10,753 nt of DNA, from assembly GCA_026985625.1 (NCBI GenBank), contig JALSQC010000212.1, forward strand, positions 1 to 10,753, given 5' to 3'. Numbering within the stretch: position 1 is the stretch's first letter; the number at the start of each line of letters is the position of its first letter. The translations under genes and the position numbers were made by a program. The notes below the pieces were generated by a model. That model saw nothing but the letters and a program-made list of their open reading frames with translations. It ran no database searches and had not been told where the DNA came from. Below, piece after piece: positions 7,195 to 10,753 of this stretch. The stretch is from Bacteroidales bacterium (GTDB lineage Bacteria > Bacteroidota > Bacteroidia > Bacteroidales > JAFGXI01).

Positions 7195-9015
7195 ATGGAA
7201 AATACAGAAACATCAATAACAAATATAAATCAAAATACAACAAACATTAACGAAAAAAACGATAATAATACAAATGTTAATTACAACGAGTTATCAAAAA
7301 AACAACTTGTAAACGAATTGCAAAATATTTTAAAAGCAAAAACAGATATTATAAAACAAAAAACATCTGTAGAAATTATAAAAGCTGTATTTTATAAAAA
7401 ACAACACGATGATATCGCTAAATTATCTGAAGAATTTGCCAAAGACGAAAAAAATAAAGACAAAGAATTTAATTACGAACTCGACGAATACGACAAAAAA
7501 ATAAAAGAACTACTAAACAAATACAAAACATTACGTAGCGAACAAATAAAAAAACTCGAAGAACTAAAAGAAATTAATTACAAACAAAAATTAATTATAA
7601 TAGACGAAATAAACAAACTAATAAACTCTCCCGAAGTTTTAAACGTTACTTTCGAAAAATTTCACGAACTGCAAAACCGTTGGAAAGAAATAAAACTAAT
7701 ACCACAAAATAAAATAAACCAATTACAAAGTGCATACCACCTAACCATCGAAAAATTCTACGACTACATAAAAATAAACAACGAGCTTAGAAACTACGAC
7801 CTTAAAAAAAATCTCGAAGCAAAACAAAAAATTATAGAAAAAACAAAAAAAATTATCGACTCAAAAGATATAATAAAAGCATTTAAAACACTACAAACAT
7901 ATCACGAACAATGGAAAGAAATAGGACCGGTACCAAAAGACTTACGCGAAAAAATATGGGACGAGTTTAAAGATCTTACCATAATAATAAATAAAAAACA
8001 TACACAATATTTTATAGATTTAAAAAAACAACTACAAGAAAATCTGGAACAAAAAACTTTAATATGCGAAAAAATCGAAAAAATAAATACAATCGAAAAC
8101 CCAACCCAAAAAGAATGGACAAAAAACACAAACGAAATTAAATTATTGCAAGAAAAATGGAAAACCATAGGTATAGTTCCCAAAAAAGATAATGACAGTA
8201 TATACGAACGATTTAAAACAGCAACAAACATATTTTTCGAAAAACGCAAAGAATTTTTAAAAAATATTAAAGAACAACAAAAACAAAATTTAAACAAAAA
8301 AATAGAACTCTGCGAACAAGTCGAAGAACTATCAAAAAACACTGACTGGAAAGAAACAACAAAAAAAATAATAAATATTCAAAAAAAATGGAAAAACATT
8401 GGACCCGTTCCTCACAAAGACTCCGATAAAATATGGAAACGTTTTAGAGCAGCTTGCGATACATTTTTTGCTAACAAAGAAGAAAACTTTAAACAAGAAA
8501 TAATAAAACAAGAACAAAACCTTATAAAAAAACAAGAAATAATAAAACAAGCCGAAAACTTTAAAAAAACAGAAAATACAAAAGACGACATAGATAAACT
8601 AAAAGAATTACAAAAAAAATGGAACGAAACAGGACCTGTACCTATAAAAGAAAAACTAGAAATAAACAAAAAATTTTACTCAATACTAAATAAAGCTTTT
8701 AACGATATTAACCTCGACAACGAAAAAGCCGAACTAATAAAATTCGAACTTAAAATAGAATCAATTTTAAACAACTCAAAAACCAAACTCGACGACGAAA
8801 AAATAAAACTACAAAATCAAATATCAAAAACAAAAAACGATATACTACAACTCGAAAACAATATAGGATTTTTTGCAAACACCGATAAAAAAAACAAATT
8901 TATAATCGACGTCAAAAACAAAATAGAAAAAACCAAACAAACCCTTAATTTATTAAACAAAAAACTAAAAATATTAAAAACATCGGAAAATAAATTTAAC
9001 AAAAAAAATTCTTAA
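7195..9015 (+). CDS. DUF349 repeat protein (function unknown)
   Basis: The 606-residue product is a highly charged, lysine-, asparagine- and glutamate-rich, mostly helical protein with no signal peptide or membrane segment. It contains five DUF349 repeats, each centred on a variant of WKEIGPVP, with the tryptophan at residues 163, 240, 322, 399 and 476, so the period is 77-82 residues. The first (WKEIKLIP) and third (WKTIGIVP) are divergent; the second, fourth and fifth keep GPVP. The first 40 residues are an Asn/Thr-rich, probably disordered leader. The last 100 residues form a predicted coiled coil containing NNIGFFANTDKKNK, a tail common to Bacteroidota members. The role is not established. 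It starts 16 bases after secA and is probably cotranscribed. The coding strand is extremely A-rich, with several runs of eight A and a 22-base internal direct repeat. Confidence 0.93.
   Translation: MENTETSITNINQNTTNINEKNDNNTNVNYNELSKKQLVNELQNILKAKTDIIKQKTSVEIIKAVFYKKQHDDIAKLSEEFAKDEKNKDKEFNYELDEYDKKIKELLNKYKTLRSEQIKKLEELKEINYKQKLIIIDEINKLINSPEVLNVTFEKFHELQNRWKEIKLIPQNKINQLQSAYHLTIEKFYDYIKINNELRNYDLKKNLEAKQKIIEKTKKIIDSKDIIKAFKTLQTYHEQWKEIGPVPKDLREKIWDEFKDLTIIINKKHTQYFIDLKKQLQENLEQKTLICEKIEKINTIENPTQKEWTKNTNEIKLLQEKWKTIGIVPKKDNDSIYERFKTATNIFFEKRKEFLKNIKEQQKQNLNKKIELCEQVEELSKNTDWKETTKKIINIQKKWKNIGPVPHKDSDKIWKRFRAACDTFFANKEENFKQEIIKQEQNLIKKQEIIKQAENFKKTENTKDDIDKLKELQKKWNETGPVPIKEKLEINKKFYSILNKAFNDINLDNEKAELIKFELKIESILNNSKTKLDDEKIKLQNQISKTKNDILQLENNIGFFANTDKKNKFIIDVKNKIEKTKQTLNLLNKKLKILKTSENKFNKKNS
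8491..8551 (+). repeat. 22-base perfect direct repeat inside the DUF349 gene
   Basis: Positions 8491-8512 and 8530-8551 are identical over 22 bases, offset by 39 bases (13 codons), so the repeat is in frame. Both copies encode KQEIIKQ, in the linker helix between the fourth and fifth DUF349 repeats. It looks like a slippage duplication or helical periodicity in low-complexity DNA rather than a mobile or regulatory element. Confidence 0.8.
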
Positions 9016-9032
9016 GAAACACCCATAACATT

Positions 9033-10753
9033 ATGAAAAAACACATATACACATTATGCATATTAATATTTATAAGTTTATTTAACCTTGCAAAAGCACA
9101 AACAGGCTCAGTTAGAGGTTTTATTTACGACAAAGAAACCGGCGAACCTGTTATATTTACAAATGTTATGCTAAAAGGAACAAAATACGGAGGAGCAACC
9201 GACGTAAACGGATTTTTTAACCTTACACGAATAAAACCCGGAAACTACACAATACAAGTAAGCTTTATAGGTTACGAACAATTAGAAAAACCTATAACTA
9301 TTACAAAAAACAAAATACTAAACCTAAAACTATACCTAAAACAAAAAGCTGTTAAACTACAAGAAGCCGTTATATCAGGCGAACGCCAAGAGATGAAAAC
9401 CCAAATACACACATCTATAGTAAAAATTACTCCAAAACAAATAAACAAACTTCCGGCTATAGGAGCAGAACCCGATTTGGCACAATACCTGCAAGTAGTA
9501 CCCGGCGTTATATTTACAGGCGACCAAGGCGGCCAACTATACATACGCGGAGGCTCACCTATTCAAAACAAAGTATTACTCGATAATATGGTTGTTTACA
9601 ACCCTTTTCATTCAATAGGATTATTCTCGGTTTTCGATGCCGATATAATTCGCAATGCCGATATATATACAGGCGGATTTAACGCCGAATACGGAGGACG
9701 CATATCATCAATTATGGATATAACAATGCGCGACGGAAACAAAAATAAATTTCATGGCAAATTCTCGACAAACACTTTCGGCTCAAAACTAATGTTAGAA
9801 GGACCAATAAAAAAAGAAACCGAAAACTCAAAAACAACAATATCATACATACTATCAGGAAAAACATCTTACCTCGAACAATCGTCAAAACTATTATACA
9901 CATACATCGACACCGGAGGACTACCTTTTAATTTCGACGACTTTTACGGAAAAATATCAATAAACGGAGGAAACGGAAGTAAAGTAAACGTATTTGGTTA
10001 TAACTTTTCAGATAAAGTTCATTACCAAGCCGTACACGACCTGCATTGGAACTCATACGGAATAGGTTCAAACGTAATTGTAGTACCATCAAGCTCATCG
10101 GTATTAATAAAAGCAAATATGTCGTATTCAAACTACGAAATAACATTGCAAGAAGAAGACCAACTACCCAGATACAGCATGATAAACGGATTTAATTTTG
10201 GATTAACATTCGTATATTTTCTTGGAAAAGACGAATTCGATTACGGAATAGAAACTCTTGGACACAAAACCGACTTTCAATTTTACAACTCAATAGGACG
10301 AAGTATGTCATATCAACAATACACAACAGAACTAAACGGATTTTTTAAATACAAAATGACACTAAACAAACTACTTATAGAACCCGGTTTAAGACTACAA
10401 TACTACGCATCGCTTGGCGAAATGTCACCCGAACCACGATTAGGAATTAAATACAATGTAAACGACAAATTCCGCATTAAATTCTCAGGAGGACTATACT
10501 CACAAAACCTCATCGCAGCAAACTCCGATAGAGACGTTGTAAACCTTTTTTACGGATTCCTTTCAGGCCCCGAAAATCTACAATTAGAATTTAAAGGCGA
10601 AGAACTAAAAACAAAATTACAAAAATCAAGACACGCAATACTAGGATTCGAATACGACCTAACATCAAAACTAAACCTTAACGTAGAAGGATACTACAAA
10701 CAAAACACCCAACTAACAAACATAAACCGAAATAAAATTTACGACGATACTCC
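9033..10753 (+). CDS. TonB-dependent outer-membrane receptor with carboxypeptidase-regulatory-like domain (partial, 3' end missing)
   Basis: The reading frame is open from the ATG at 9033 to the right edge (573 complete codons). Residues 1-22 form a signal peptide (MKK, hydrophobic core, cleavage after AKA before QTG). Residues about 24-110 are a carboxypeptidase-regulatory-like beta-sandwich (GFIYDKETGEPVIFTNV, GGATDVNGFFNL, GNYTIQVSFIGYE) typical of Bacteroidota outer-membrane receptors. The plug domain spans about 136-240, with YIRGG near 170, then LLDNMVVYNPFH, FSVFDADIIRN and GGFNAEYGGRISS. Barrel strands follow to the edge. The plug resembles the non-SusC class of Bacteroidota receptors. 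No SusD-like partner is seen, though it could lie further right, and the transported ligand cannot be told. It begins 17 bases after the DUF349 gene, with no promoter seen between. Confidence 0.92.
   Translation, partial: MKKHIYTLCILIFISLFNLAKAQTGSVRGFIYDKETGEPVIFTNVMLKGTKYGGATDVNGFFNLTRIKPGNYTIQVSFIGYEQLEKPITITKNKILNLKLYLKQKAVKLQEAVISGERQEMKTQIHTSIVKITPKQINKLPAIGAEPDLAQYLQVVPGVIFTGDQGGQLYIRGGSPIQNKVLLDNMVVYNPFHSIGLFSVFDADIIRNADIYTGGFNAEYGGRISSIMDITMRDGNKNKFHGKFSTNTFGSKLMLEGPIKKETENSKTTISYILSGKTSYLEQSSKLLYTYIDTGGLPFNFDDFYGKISINGGNGSKVNVFGYNFSDKVHYQAVHDLHWNSYGIGSNVIVVPSSSSVLIKANMSYSNYEITLQEEDQLPRYSMINGFNFGLTFVYFLGKDEFDYGIETLGHKTDFQFYNSIGRSMSYQQYTTELNGFFKYKMTLNKLLIEPGLRLQYYASLGEMSPEPRLGIKYNVNDKFRIKFSGGLYSQNLIAANSDRDVVNLFYGFLSGPENLQLEFKGEELKTKLQKSRHAILGFEYDLTSKLNLNVEGYYKQNTQLTNINRNKIYDDT

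Noticed and set aside
7902..9002. Reverse-strand open frames opposite the DUF349 gene with hydrophobic, Phe-rich products
   Set aside because: Phe and Ser runs are the direct complement of A-rich Lys/Glu codons; no start context or family match.
7195..9015. DUF349 repeats as a DNA-level tandem array or mobile element
   Set aside because: Similarity is at protein level with diverged nucleotide sequence; it is an ordinary repeat-domain gene, apart from the short 22-base repeat.
9272..10146. Reverse-strand open frames opposite the TonB receptor
   Set aside because: The forward frame is a clear receptor across the whole stretch; these are shadows.

Overview
The window is AT-rich chromosomal DNA from a member of the Bacteroidota, probably a Bacteroidales-like lineage. 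Several signs agree. Three + strand promoters fit the Bacteroidota pattern (TTTG or TTCG, a spacer, then TAnnTTTG). Gene starts lack Shine-Dalgarno motifs. SecA is about 1,100 residues with extra insertions, there is a DUF2723/GT117-type membrane protein, and there is a TonB-dependent receptor with an N-terminal carboxypeptidase-regulatory-like domain. The species cannot be named from sequence alone.

Layout. 1-391 (-) is the N-terminal part of a DUF2723 membrane glycosyltransferase, cut by the window edge. 569-641 (+) is tRNA-Gln(TTG) with its own promoter. A near-perfect palindromic, bidirectional terminator (642-673) separates it from a convergent Crp/Fnr-type regulator (677-1375, -). A divergent intergenic region of 134 bases then leads to an OsmC-family gene and efp, 11 bases apart and closed by a clear terminator (2526-2557). 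A PP2C/SpoIIE-type phosphatase with a GAF-like N-terminus starts on the base after that terminator's T-tract. A separate promoter drives secA (3891-7178). It is followed after 16 bases by a five-repeat DUF349 protein (7195-9015) and after 17 more by a TonB-dependent receptor (9033 to beyond the right edge), so these three look like one transcription unit.

How the genes fit together. Most are housekeeping or envelope functions: tRNA supply, EF-P relief of polyproline stalling, SecA export, an outer-membrane receptor that needs Sec export, and protein or surface glycosylation. OsmC and the Crp/Fnr regulator suggest redox or stress response. The phosphatase implies a partner-switch or response pathway whose partner is not in the window.

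I see no mobile element, CRISPR array, toxin-antitoxin pair or defence island, and no clear case for a wholly new system. The points most worth a second look are the terminator/start-codon junction at 2526-2560, the repeat architecture and A8 runs of the DUF349 gene, and the consistent C-over-G bias of the + strand.
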